From NCBI GenBank assembly GCA_022818135.1, contig JAFMSR010000017.1:2349367-2413366 (forward strand): a stretch of 64,000 bases of DNA, in the 5' to 3' direction. A program made the position numbers and the translations under genes. The DNA comes from Saxidomus purpurata. Its lineage: Eukaryota > Mollusca > Bivalvia > Venerida > Veneridae. Position 1 is the first letter of the stretch. Every line of letters begins with the position of its first letter. Shown here piece by piece: positions 12,126 to 24,300 of the stretch. Below the pieces are notes generated by a model. That model searched no databases and had not been told where the DNA came from. It saw nothing but the letters and a program-made list of their open reading frames with translations.

Positions 12126-13718
12126 GGAACAGGTACCAATAATGTGACAATGACGTAAAAATCACGTGCTTATATATGCGTCTCTCCTCATTGAAAAAAT
12201 GGGGTACTTCTAAGACGAAAACTGTAGACACAGTCTATTTTTTTTGGAAATGCAAGAGTTGTCGTTTGTTATTGAGTTGTCGTTCGTGTCATAGAGGGCG
12301 CAATTATACGCTGTTAAAAATATAGAAAAGTACTTTTCACGTTTCAGGCGCAATCTACGCTGAGAAAAATGGAAATATGATTGCTTTTTCCACTTACACA
12401 GCCTTTGACATTAAAGAAACGAAGCACAGCTTAATTTTTTCCATCGTGTGGAAGTCTGTCTCCGTGGTGTAATTGCGTTTGCTCTCTACGAACTTCTTTT
12501 GTACTTTTACGAATCCACGAGTTCGAATCCCACCAAAACCCAATTTTTTTTCTGCTGTTTTAATTTTCATTTTTAGCTTTTAAACCATTTTAAAATATTT
12601 TACGGCAAATAATCATAAAAAATTCATGCATGTCAAATTAATAAGGATAATGGTGATGTAAAATTGAGACATATCAGGAACGGTCTATAGAGCATTCCTG
12701 AACATACTGTATAAATGTTATTTGATAAAAGTAAAGTTTCGATACTACAGGTCAGTCAGTCGGTAGTAGTGGTGTCGTGTCAGGTTTTGCTTGTTCAACC
12801 ATTTATGGTTTCCTCGAGTTCTTTATGGGCCATGCTTCAACATCAACCATCACCAGTTTCCAAAATATTTACATGGCATTATCGTTTGTTGACCCACTGT
12901 GATACTTTGTATCACAGTATTTCTTGTAAACTTTTACAACCATCACATGAATAGGTAGAGTAGTATGAACGTACTGTATCTAAGCACTTAGATAGTTTCA
13001 ATGATAATGGTTTTCAGCTGACAATAATTTCTATTCATTTTACCAAGACATGATAATAACATTCACATGACGATATATTGTACATATATTGAATACAGTT
13101 AATATATAGTACTTGTATTTAATTTAAATTTAGTTAATACACTGTACATACACCTACAAAATTAATGTCTTTTTTATTTCGGATAAAACGGCACCCGTTA
13201 ATTGTACAACAATATCACCCTAAAAGCCCAACATAATATTACAGTTTTGCCGTTTTCTGTTTGCAAGAGTGTTGTTGTTACGGAAAACAGTCTTCTTCCC
13301 TAGCTCAATCCGACGGTATTATCATGATAAAGGACCGTTAGATAAGTCACTCTAAACTTTCAGGGGGTGCTTAACTTTTTTCTTTGTGTATATTATGTGT
13401 ATTCTTCTGAATAGATGTTAGACAAGTACATAGAATAACTTTAAAATAATGTGACAAAGACGTAAAAACTCACGTGCTCATAAGCGTTTACAACTATCGC
13501 ATGAATAGGTAGAGGATGTATGAACGTACTGTACCTAAATGATTTAAGATAGTTTCAATGATAAAATGTTACATATACGCTACATGCACAAGTCAATGTG
13601 TGGTGAGGCGTCTCAAGATTTAAAAACTCATTTAACGTCTAGAATATTGAGTTAAATGGCTTGTTACAAAATTGCATAGCCTTTTTTTATTGTGATTTGA
13701 TACACAAGAAGTATAGAA
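12126..13718 (+). other. Rearranged upstream region of copy 2
   Basis: The flank segment with AATGTGACAATGACGTAAA appears at about 12140 and again, diverged, at about 13445. The segment with CATGAATAGGTAGAG appears at about 12945 and about 13500. Thus pieces of the ancestral upstream region were duplicated here. The open frame at 12715-12954 lies across this mosaic and has no recognisable domain. Confidence 0.5.
12455..12540 (+). mobile_element. tRNA-like Pol III promoter remnant
   Basis: An A-box-like TGGTGTAATTGCG and a B-box-like GAGTTCGAATCCC are spaced as in a tRNA with a long variable region, followed by a T run. This is probably the head of another SINE. No clean cloverleaf could be drawn. 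Confidence 0.35.
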
Positions 13719-16700
13719 ATGGAAGGGGAAAACATATCTACTAGGATTTTTACTATTCCTGACTATGTTGTATTAGTGACTGCAATTTTAATTTCGGTTG
13801 CAATTGGAATATTTTATGCTGTCAAAGATAAACGGAATAACAGTTCTGCTAACTATTTCCTAGGAAACAGAAAGTTAAAAGCGGTTCCACTAGGATTGTC
13901 TTATGTAGTGACGTTTCAATCTGCTATAATGATTTTAGGTACCCCTGCAGAGATTTATTTATATGGAATGCAATACGCACTAATACTAATTGGTGCTTTT
14001 ATTGGGATATTTCTTTCAGGCTTGATTGCGGTTCCCCTGTTCCATCCTATGAATATCACGAGCGTCTACGAATACTACAACCTTCGTTATGGAACCAATA
14101 GTTTACGGTACCTGGGTGTTATACTCGGTGTAACGTACTACATCCTGTACATGGGCGTAATTCTATTTGGAACGGCTCTAGCACTAGAATCTACAACAGG
14201 ATTGCCAATATGGACTTCCATTGTAACAGTTTCTTCTGCATCTGTCATCTACACGTCTTTAGGAGGAATAAAAGCTGTGATATGGACCGACGTATTCCAG
14301 ACTTTGATCATGTTTTGCGGACTCTTAGCAGGTAAAATACCGAGTAAAATAGCACAGTAATAATACAAATGATAATAATAATGCATACGCAATATCTGAA
14401 GGTCAACAACTATCAATACTACCGTAATAAAAAAGGAACACTGAAAAATAGACGTGTACAACTACAAAACCGTTTTGGTATGTATATAACTCTGTAGAAT
14501 AGAATTTCTGAACTGCACAGTAAATTTAAAGTTGTGAATGACAGGTAAAGCTAGATGTAGTAAAAACGCTTTCAATTTAAGTTGATAGATATAGTTTAAT
14601 AAGCGCTCGGAGGAGAGAAGCTTTGATGATTGACTAGGTGCATTTAAGAATCTCGCCACTTTACTTGGTGATGCTCTCAGAGTCATAATCCCAAAACGAT
14701 AATCAGACAAGAGAAATCAAGGACAAAACTGAATAGATTATTCAATTTGCACTATTCAAGACTATGCACATGTTAACACCTTTAAGGTTTATATATGTAG
14801 CCACAATGCTTCTTTGTAATTATTATATATTGGGGAGGGCCGTTTTATAATGTGGTAAGCACTTGTGGCCCAAACCATTTGCTATGTATATTATTGGCAA
14901 TCAATTATGTTTAAACTAACACCTTTAAGGTAACAATATGTTCACAATGTCGATATAATCCAAATTTTAATCAGAAAGTTGATTTCGTTTTGAAACAAAT
15001 TAATGCATGCCGTTGGTAAAAGTTTGTTTCTGTTTGTGAAGTGGCACAATTGGGTTGTAAATATCATACATTTGTAAAACAATATATAGGCCATTGAGGT
15101 ACTTCGAGCATTTACAGAAAACAGAAAAAGATGGAGACGTTAGTTACGAACGTATCTGGTACAATGAGTCATAACAGTCATAGATTTATTGCCTTATTAC
15201 AAGACAACGGATTAGCATCTGATAATATCAACCAAAAACATCTAAATAGCTTAATTTTGCAGGAAAAAAAGAGATTGCTCCTTAAAACTGTATGCCTGAA
15301 ACAGAGGTTAAATGAAAAAAGTTTTTTAAAATTGCCACAATGTAAGAGCAAGCAGCTATAATGTGAGAGCGAGCAGCTTTAATGTCTCAATTATTTCTCG
15401 TCAAATTGTACAAAGAGATAAATGTCTTTATATCCAAGGTTCGTTCTAAAATGATAAGATATTATATACATTTTTTTTACAACCACTTTTACGGTACCTA
15501 GGTGTTATACTCGGTGTAACGTACTACATCCTGTACATGGGCGTAATTCTATTTGGAACGGCTCTAGCACTAGAATCTACAACAGGATTGCCAATATGGA
15601 CTTCCATGGTAACAGTTTCTTCTGCATCTGTCATCTACACGTCTTTAGGAGGAATAAAAGCTGTGATATGGACCGACGTATTCCAGACTTTAATCATGTT
15701 TTGCGGAATCTTAGCAGGTAAAATACTGAGTAAAATAGCACAGTAATAATACAAATGATAATAATAATGCATACGCAATATCTGCAGGTCAACAATTATC
15801 AATACTACCGTAATAAAAAAGGAAAACTGAAAAATAGACGTGTACAACTACAAAACCGTTTTGGTATGTATTTAATTCTGTAGAATAGAATTTCTGAACT
15901 GCTCAGTAAATTTAAAGTCGTGAATGACAGGTAAAACTAGATGTAGTAAAAACGCTTTCAATTTAAGTTGATAGATATAGTTTAATAAGCGCTTGGAGGA
16001 GAGAAGCTTTGATGATTGACTAGGTGCTTTTAAGAATCTCGCCACTTTACTAGGTGATGCTCTCAGAGTCATAATCCCAAAACGATTATCAGACAAGAGA
16101 AATCAGGGACAAAACTGAATAGATTATTCAATTTGCACTATTCGAGACTGCACATGTTAACACTTTTAAGGTAACAATATGTGCACAATGTCGATATAAT
16201 CCAAATTTTGATCAGAAAGTTGATTTCGTTTGGAAACAAATTAATGCATGCCGTTGGTAAAAGTCTGTTTCTGTCAATTGGGTTGTAAATATCATACATT
16301 TGTAAAACAATATATAGGCCATTAAGGTACTTCGAGCATTTACAGAAAACAGAAAAAGATGGAGACGTTAGTTACGAACGTATCTGGTACAATGAGTCAT
16401 AACAGTCATAGATGTATTGCCTTATTACAAGACAACGGATTAGCATCTGAAAGCTGTACGTTAAGATCAACCAAAAAAAACATCTAAATAGCTTAATTTT
16501 GCAGGAAATAAAGAGATTGGTCCTTAAAACTGTATGCCTGAAACAGATGTTAAATGAAAAAAATCCACTTCTTAAGCTGCTCGCTCACAGCTTCAGGTGA
16601 AAAAAATATCTTTCTCTAAACTGATATGTTAAAACATGAAATGTAGAAGTAAATGCTAGAATGGACACCACAAGTGAAAATCAACTTAGTCATTGCACAT

Positions 16701-18531
16701 TTTGGTGGTTTTGTTTAACGACACCGCTACACTATATGATCATAATAGGATTTTCAATTTTTTTGTAACGCTTTACAATTAGGTAGCATATAAAATATAT
16801 CATTTACAAGAATCTATACGGGAACTTGTTTCCTTCACTATTCGTTCTTTATATGCAATTTTAAGGTTATATGGAGAACTTTTTTAAATTGCCACAATGT
16901 AAGAGCAAGCAGCTATAAAGTGAGAGCGAGCAGCTGTAATATGAGAGCGAGCAGCTTTAATGTCTCCATTCTTTCTCGTCAAATTGTACAAAGAGATAAA
17001 TGTCTTTATATCGAAGCTTCGTTCTAAAATGATAAGATATTTTATAGAATATTTAACAAGAAATTATAATTAAAAAAAAAAAAAAATATACATATATATA
17101 CATGTATATATATTATGCAAAATAACATTTAATGACTGAGAGTTATTTCCACATTATTTCTTATGGCTCCCTCTCATGAAATTCGCTTATACAACTTATA
17201 AAAGCGTTAAAACAATTAGAATTTATGTTACAGTAACATTGCACTTCTAAAACATTTCAGTGTTGATAAAATGTACCATATGTGCAGGAGGACCATCTAA
17301 AATACAACTGCTGAGTGAAAATCGATTTAACTCGATTATCTTCGATCCTAATCCAACCATACGTAACTCATTTTGGACCTTGATTCTTGGCGCTATACCA
17401 CAATATTTTTATATGACAATAACACAGGCAGGGGTACAAAGAATAATATCTACACCAAATATAAAGACAGCAAAACGGATTTTTTTCATTGCATCACCAC
17501 TGTTCTGTTTGATATGGGGTCTAGTAATGCTTGAAGGTGTGTCGGTATTTGCTTACTTCAGTGACAAAGGATGCGATCCACTAGCCTCCGGAAAAATCAT
17601 CAACCCAAATCAGATTATACCGTTCACTATTCTAGAAATGTTTCACAATATGCCTGGAATGCCAGGACTATTTATTGCCGCTCTAACCGCCGCTTCACTA
17701 AGCACAATATCTTCAGGACTCAGTGGCCTGTCGGCAGTCCTTTGCGTTGATGTTCTAAGAGTATGCAAGCCACAAATCAAGGATAAGACAGCTACACATA
17801 TTTCTAGGTGTTTTGTAATTTTGCTTGGCATAGTATCAGCTGCCATCGCATTTTTGCTATCAAACATAAAGGGTCCTCTAAGTCAAATAGTGGCTGGCCT
17901 CACCGGTGCTGTTGCTGGACCGGAGACAGGTATGTTTCTAGTATCTGCATTTTTCAGAAAAAGTCGACCAAGAGCTGTTTTCTTTGCGACCTTGGTGGGA
18001 TTGGCAATCAACTTATGGATGACTTTCGGACAGACGTTTTCCAGAAATATAGTAACAACGCCTTATCTTCCACAAGGACCAACTTGGAATTGTACAGACA
18101 ACAACGATACAAAAGTTGTATACAATGCATCCCCGCTGTTTAATGTATCCGATCTCAACTTAGTTGAATTTATATCTACGTCAAAACCAGATGATTTCAA
18201 TAAGTCTTTTACAGTTTTAGATACTAATGATGCAAATATTACAACTGTATCTGGACTAAACACATTTTATTCAGTTTCTTACATGTATGTTCATCTTACT
18301 GGAACTGTCGTAACAATATTGGTTGCAGTAGTTGGGAGTTTACTCACCCAGCCTAAGCAACAAACTCCGGTAGATGGAAAATATGTTCTTTCATTGAAGA
18401 TGATTTGCCCTGCATCAGTCTTTGGAAATTGTTGTCCGCAAAGACGCCAAAATAAAAAGAAGTATGAAGTAAATCCTGATGATGATGTTGAAAAAATGAT
18501 AGCTGAAAAGCCCAATGATACAGGTGTTTGA
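13719..18531 (+). CDS. SLC5-family sodium-coupled solute transporter, copy 2 (intact, two coding exons)
   Basis: Exon 1 is 13719-14331 (donor GCAG|GTAAAA), the same 613 bp as copy 1. Exon 2 is 17261-18531 (acceptor TTTCAG|TG), one codon longer than copy 1. The joined frame predicts 627 residues with no stop or frameshift. The hallmarks of copy 1 are conserved: GTPAE after the second membrane segment, GGIKAVIWTD at the end of exon 1, CDPLASGK and SLSTISS in exon 2, the glycosylated late loop and the DTGV tail. Differences concentrate in the late extracellular loop and the C-terminal tail. The 2.9-kb intron is twice that of copy 1 because of an internal tandem duplication (see 15488-15717) and another small insertion. 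Likely a plasma-membrane Na+/monocarboxylate-type symporter; the substrate is not determinable. Confidence 0.9.
14102..17040 (+). repeat. Tandem duplication inside copy 2: unit A 14102-15487, unit B 15488-about 17040
   Basis: Base 15488 restarts sequence matching 14102 (TTTACGGTACCT), an offset of 1386 bp, and continues through exon 1 sequence, the donor and the intron. Small frames (15131-15361 and its later counterpart) occur twice for this reason. The two units are nearly identical by eye, so the event is young. Unit B additionally carries an insertion of about 310 bp (about 16562-16875) starting near CTTAAGCTGCTCGCTCACAG, a word family also seen at about 21508 and 42110. Confidence 0.85.
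15488..15717 (+). pseudogene. Orphan 3' part of exon 1 within the copy 2 intron
   Basis: The last about 230 bp of exon 1 (from the codons for LRYLG to the donor GCAG|GTAAAA at 15717), created by the internal tandem duplication. It keeps an open frame and the donor but has no splice acceptor: the sequence before it is a T run followed by ACAACCACTTT with no AG. It should normally be skipped, unless it competes as a donor. Confidence 0.85.
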
Positions 18532-18686
18532 TATTCATATTCATATTCATAAAAAGTGTTTAGTTCTGGTGTTTTGTCTTAAATATCTTACACAAAATGT
18601 TTCATGTGTAATAATGTGCACTCAGTCTCTGATACATTGTTTAGAGATTAAGCTCTTCAAAGCTTATGTTCTACGTACAATCTGCA

Positions 18687-18692
18687 AATAAA
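18687..18692 (+). terminator. Polyadenylation signal AATAAA, copy 2
   Basis: Canonical AATAAA about 156 bp after the stop at 18531, at the place aligned with ATTAAA in copy 1. Confidence 0.55.
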
Positions 18693-20119
18693 GCGTAGAT
18701 GATTATGAAAAGACAACAGATAAAATATATATTGCGAAAAAATGTGCATTTAATTTTGGCAATATGTGGTACTACTAGTATGCTAATCACACGAACGCTT
18801 TTGAATCGACTCTTACCACGGTTTGGACATGTATGAAAGAAAGATGGTCAAAACAATTTCATTTCCTTCTTTCCTGCAGCGATATCGTACAGTCTGAATA
18901 TGTATATAAAATACGCTTCAAGATATATCTAAATTATAAATTATATTTACAAATGCATATACTCATGCATATACTCGTATATTAGTTTGTTTAAATCTCT
19001 GTCACGTTTATACAATAAAACATACATGTGTACAATAAAAACATGGTGAAACATACATTACCAATCAAATAACGAGACCTACGTATAGTTTAAATGGTCA
19101 GTATTCTTTTATTCTATTTTTACAGTTGTCTTTCTTCCTTACACTACAAATCCGTTAAACTAACCATCGGGTAAAATGCGAGACCAAGAGCCTGTTGTCG
19201 TAGCCAAGTTTGACTTGTAGTATAAAATGCATCTATTTGCTCATAAACAATTGTCGTATTTGCAATATCTAATGTCACGTTTTTGCACATTGTCTTGTTA
19301 TACCATCATTAGTTAACAAAAAATGTATATTCTCGATCATCTGACTGAAAACTAAAAGCAGAATTTGAAAGAATAGCTTTTGAAAACAACTCCTTACGTA
19401 CACACATAATATACTAACCGGTATATCACTCAAAAGTAAAATATATTTCAATTCTTACACGTTAATTTAAACAAAATATGTTCGAAGGGGTACTATTTGA
19501 TGCGCTTACACGAAGTCGCTGCCTTTAATCTTGTAGTATTCCGTGAATTCCGTGCCGTTCTTTTTTGCTCCTCAAATAAACCGCTGTTCGTTTTATTTTT
19601 GTTTTTGCTGATATTACTGGCGATACCAGAAGTGTAGAAAATTTTACTACGATTTGTTTAACATCACGCGAATTAATTCACAGCAATACAAATTCAAGCG
19701 TATTAGCGCATGCACACTCATAGATGTAGTGTGAAAATTACGTTGGATGGAATTTCAGAAGTCAAAAATAGTTCCGAACGCCTAGTGTGATATATACTTG
19801 GTAGGTATATCACGCTCAAATCCTTCTCTGCCTATATAGGAGAAATTTTCAATAGTGTTCGAATGTCATTTAATGGATAATGTGACATTGCATGATACTC
19901 ATTTACTACCGAAGATAAAACAAAATGGACATAATCAAGAGTTTACAGGTAATGATTTATAACGGCCTTTTTCAGTCCTAAAAGCGGCAACTCTGGCTCA
20001 AAATTTGGCCCTGTATGACCTTGACATAAATAGTTACATGTTTATGATATGTTTCTGTATAATGTCTTATATTACTTTCATTTATTACCCCGTCTTTTGC
20101 TAGTGCAAACACTTTTTGA
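18693..20119. other. 3' flank of copy 2 and intergenic DNA
   Basis: Up to about 19400 the sequence parallels the 3' flank of copy 1 (shared words ACTACAAATCCG and TTATACCATCATTAGT). Beyond that it is unique AT-rich DNA. A 45-codon frame starting at 19500 ends in a hydrophobic stretch, but nothing connects it to a gene. Confidence 0.5.
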
Positions 20120-21150
20120 CCATTTAGCAGCCAGAGATATAGTGTGGTAATAAAACACCTTTCATCGAATAATCCCGTACTCTTGTGTTGAAGGCTCTCT
20201 TATCAAAAACCATTTCAGTATTAATGACAAACTCTGCACAGGTCATCATGCATAACAATGTTGTAACACTTAAAGTCCATTTTCTACATTTATAATTGCC
20301 AACATTCATTTTAGCGACTGCTATTAATCTAAATCATTCGTACGATGAAGTTAATGATATATTTCCATTGTCTAACTATTGACAGTATCCAACTCATATT
20401 ACCAGTAACTGCACCAGTCGGAGTGTTTCGGTCGACATCTAGGAAAAAACTTGAAGGGGGATAATCAGATTTTGGCCATGTAACAGATTTGTTTGAAACT
20501 TTAAATCTGATCATTTACACTCATTTCTGTGCACTTAGCGTTTAATTCAAGTAAGATTTACACTGGAGGTATTTTTTAAAATTTGATTTCCCTAACCAAG
20601 ATAGAGTTATGCAAGATTATGTTTGTAATCCATAAATTTATTGTGGATTATTTAATTAACTACATTGTATTAGTCTATAATAATTATGTTATTTATAAAT
20701 ATGTTTGTATCTCCCAAAAGGAGTAAATAAAGAAATAAAGTAAAGTGTAAAGTAAGAAGCTACACGTAGTTTTAAAACTTGCCTTTTGGTTCAGAATGTT
20801 AAAATATTTGTATATCTATCCAATGCAAATGTAAAAGTAGAAATTATATTGAAATAAATAGAAATACTCAACTTTTTAAATACTTTCATGTTAAAGGGGA
20901 TTATATTTTATATAAAAGTTAATAAAATGTAAATTTCTAAATAGGGATCTACTTCTATGTAATGGGTCTTTCTGTTCCTAAAATAAATCTCTGACAGAAT
21001 ATACAAAAAGTACAAATTGTCATCAAATGTTGCTTTATTGTGATTGACCACCTTTAAAGTCCTGTGTTGAACAGTGTCAATATAGGAATACGACCCTACG
21101 CCTTGAACAGCAGCCCTGTACGCAATGACTGGCCTGATCAAGATATCAAT
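20120..21150 (-). pseudogene. Non-LTR retrotransposon fragment (ORF2 C-terminal part)
   Basis: Several broken minus-strand frames together resemble the region after the reverse transcriptase core: one with a MIRPVIAYRAAVQG-type segment (21141 downwards), one with FFLDVDRNTPTGAVTG (near 20430) and one with GNYKCRKWTLSVTTLLC (near 20290). The same order of motifs is found on the plus strand at 34936-35566, so both are pieces of one LINE family. Frames are interrupted by stops and shifts; inactive. Confidence 0.7.
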
Positions 21151-21318
21151 ACATTATATGCATAAGTAAACCCAAAGCCCTACAAGCAGACTGCGCAACG
21201 ACCTTTGCAGTCTAACCAAATTAATATGCCAATGTTAGGTCTAAAAATACATATAATTTATGTTACTATATCATTAAATTCAAAGAGATCCTGGAACTTT
21301 AAATTTCATTGTTTTCAG

Positions 21319-24300
21319 TACAAGCTGAAGATGAGCTTGATGACGAAGATAAGCTTTTGTTGCGAGCTCTTGAGGAAGTGAATGAAGCGGTAAATATTGT
21401 TTAATTATCCGTTCATAATTCATTTCTTTACAATACTAGACAAAGCACAGGGTGTCTGTTAAGATTTATATCTTTATTTTGTACATTTACGTTCCATGTC
21501 TTTATTTAAAGCTGCTCGCCCACAGAGTTTGCTGTTTCGTAAAAAAACGTCTTTAATATTGAGACACCTATGTAACCTGACAAAAGCCCCTGGTCAGAAT
21601 ATAATGATAATTCACAGAAGTGATAAGTCCAATGCTTAGTTGTGCATGTTCCATGTTTCGGGTCATTAGGTAAAAGTTCAAGTTCACAGGGGCTCGAGAT
21701 AGTATAATCTTGTGGACCTAAAATCTCCAAAACCCCTGGTCACAATTTAACGATACTTCATAGAAGTGATACGTACCATGCCTTATTGTGCATGGTCCAT
21801 GTTTCGGGTCACTAGGTCAAAAGTCAATAACACAGGGGCTAGAGATAGTAAAAGTTTGTGGACGTTCTCCAAAACACCTGGTCAGAATATAATGATACTT
21901 CACAGAAGTGATAAGTACAATGCTTTAGTTGTGTATGTTCCATGTTTCGGGTCATTAGGTCAAAGTTCAAGGTCACAAGTGCTTAAAATAGTAATATCTT
22001 GTGCGCTTTTCATCTCAAAAACCCCATGTCACAATTAAATGACATTTGACAGTACAGATAAGCACCATGCCTAGTCGTGCATGGTCAATGTTCGGGTCAA
22101 TAGGTCAAGGTCATAGGGGATCGACATAATAAAATCTTGTGAGCTCTTCAAAACCCCTGGTCAGAATTTAATTATATTTCACAGAAGTGATAAATACCAT
22201 GCCTTAAGTTGTGCAAGTCCATTAATAAAAGCATCACATGTTAGATAAATTGTGAATGAGCAGCTTAAAGAGTAACTTGAATAAAATATTACTTAGTATT
22301 TAAACTGTATTATTGTGATGGATGCTCATTGAATTGAATTGTTTAAATTATACTGTCAAGAGATTGGTCACAACGAACTGTAATAAAGCAATTCAAGTTG
22401 ATATGCTCTTATTCATTATACAGGATAACGACAAGAGAGAAATTAGCTGTGAAACCGAATGTTCAGGCAGTCCGAACTATCAATGTATGGAAGACTGTAT
22501 GGAGAGCAAGTTGGTGAAGGTATATTATCGTACTGAATACCATAACTTATATACCTATATAGCTACAATATAACTTGAACAAACGTAATCATACCAACAA
22601 TAACATGATATAAACTATTAAACTCAACAATAACATGATATAAACTATTAAACTTTAACAATAACATGATAGAAACTATTAAACTTTAACAATAACATGA
22701 TATAAACTATTAAAATTTAAAGATAACATGATATAAACTATCAAACTTTAACAATAACATGATATAGACTATTAAACTTTAACAATAGCATGATATAAAC
22801 TATTAAATTTTTACAATATCATGATATAAACGATTTAACTTTAATGATAACATGGATATAAACTATTAAACTTGAACTTTTACTGTGATAGTAAAAGAAG
22901 TCGTTTTATTCATTATATAGACATGAAAATGATATACAGATTAAAGGATTCAGTGCTTTAGCTACAACTAAGGTAATATCAATGAATGTCATTAAAACAA
23001 ACATAATAACGGACTGATATGATGTTACGTAAAACTGACTGTTTACACTGACAGTACAAAAGGTCAACAGAATTAAGAATAATTTAATATCGGAATTCCG
23101 CCCCTCTCGATACCGGCTAGTCGTTTGGATCACGATTTGTTTCCCTATCACGTACCCATAATTCATTCCGAGTACGTGAATCTCACTCCTCTTGCCTAAA
23201 AACAGAAACAAAAAGTAACAATTTTATGAAGCCTTATTTAATTGAGATAAATCAGTCTTGTAAAAGTTGTGCATATGTACACTGTTGACGAGATGATAGG
23301 TCTTTCTGGTAGACCTAAAAGAAAATGTGTCGGGAAATGTTAACGGACATAAAGATAGCCAGGAGTTACACTAAGTCAGAAAGGTTATGTTGAATTGAAG
23401 GTAGGTAAAAAGGGGAGAATTAGAATCTCAAGATATCTAGTCTGATCATAACAAAATAAACTGTACAATGCAAAGGTCTTTCAAAATGTTTTGTCTTAAT
23501 GTCTTATGTTTATTTTACAGAATATGGAACAGGCAACTCAGAAACAGGAAGCCACAGAGTAAGTTTTGCAATAAAGGAGAACAGTTGCAATGAAGCAGAA
23601 AACGAACTTTAATGACAAACTAAGTTCATCTTATTTTTTAGAAAGCAAACAAGTTTTAAAACTCTGTTTTTTTGCGATATTCATTTGTTTTTTTTTTTTG
23701 GAAAATTTTATTTTGGTTTGGTTTTTTTTTTTTCTTTTTTCCATAAAAAATTAATTTAATTGTCGCCAGAATATAAACACACCAGGTTTGGTTATGGAAA
23801 TTTAGCAGTTGCAATGTGTTTTAGCTGGGCTATAACAATAAAAGATAGTTAAAAACGTAAATATTTTTCTTGCCTGTTTCTGATTACTTTTCAGATGCTT
23901 AACTTTAAGAATATGTCTTCGGTGTGATAAAATACATTGAGCATTTGAACAAACAATTTATAGGTCTTGTGTCGTTTATTTTAGCACAGAGGTTAACGGT
24001 TATTACCAAACCCCCCGGGGGGCCCCCCGCCGAAAAACGAGCCCCCACCCCCCGGAAGAGATATGGGGGGGGGTAGAGTTCGACAACTCTGAATTTCCTA
24101 ACCCGACGACACGATATTGCGAGGAGTAGGTTCACCAATCAAGGCCCGCAGGATCCTAACGGCCGACGACACGATATTTGGGGAAATAGAGTTCAACCAA
24201 TCAAGAAGCCCGCATCGGATCCAACCCGACGACAGGATATTTGAGGAAGTAGAGTCAACCAATCAAGAAGCCCGCATTCGGATTCCTAACCCGTACCACA

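Noticed and set aside
15131..15361. 76-codon open frame in the copy 2 intron
   Set aside because: It lies in intron sequence and its duplicate near 16360 is disrupted.
19500..19637. 45-codon frame with hydrophobic C terminus as the missing signal-peptide exon of the gene at 21319
   Set aside because: The hydrophobic stretch is at the wrong end, and there is no donor of the required phase.
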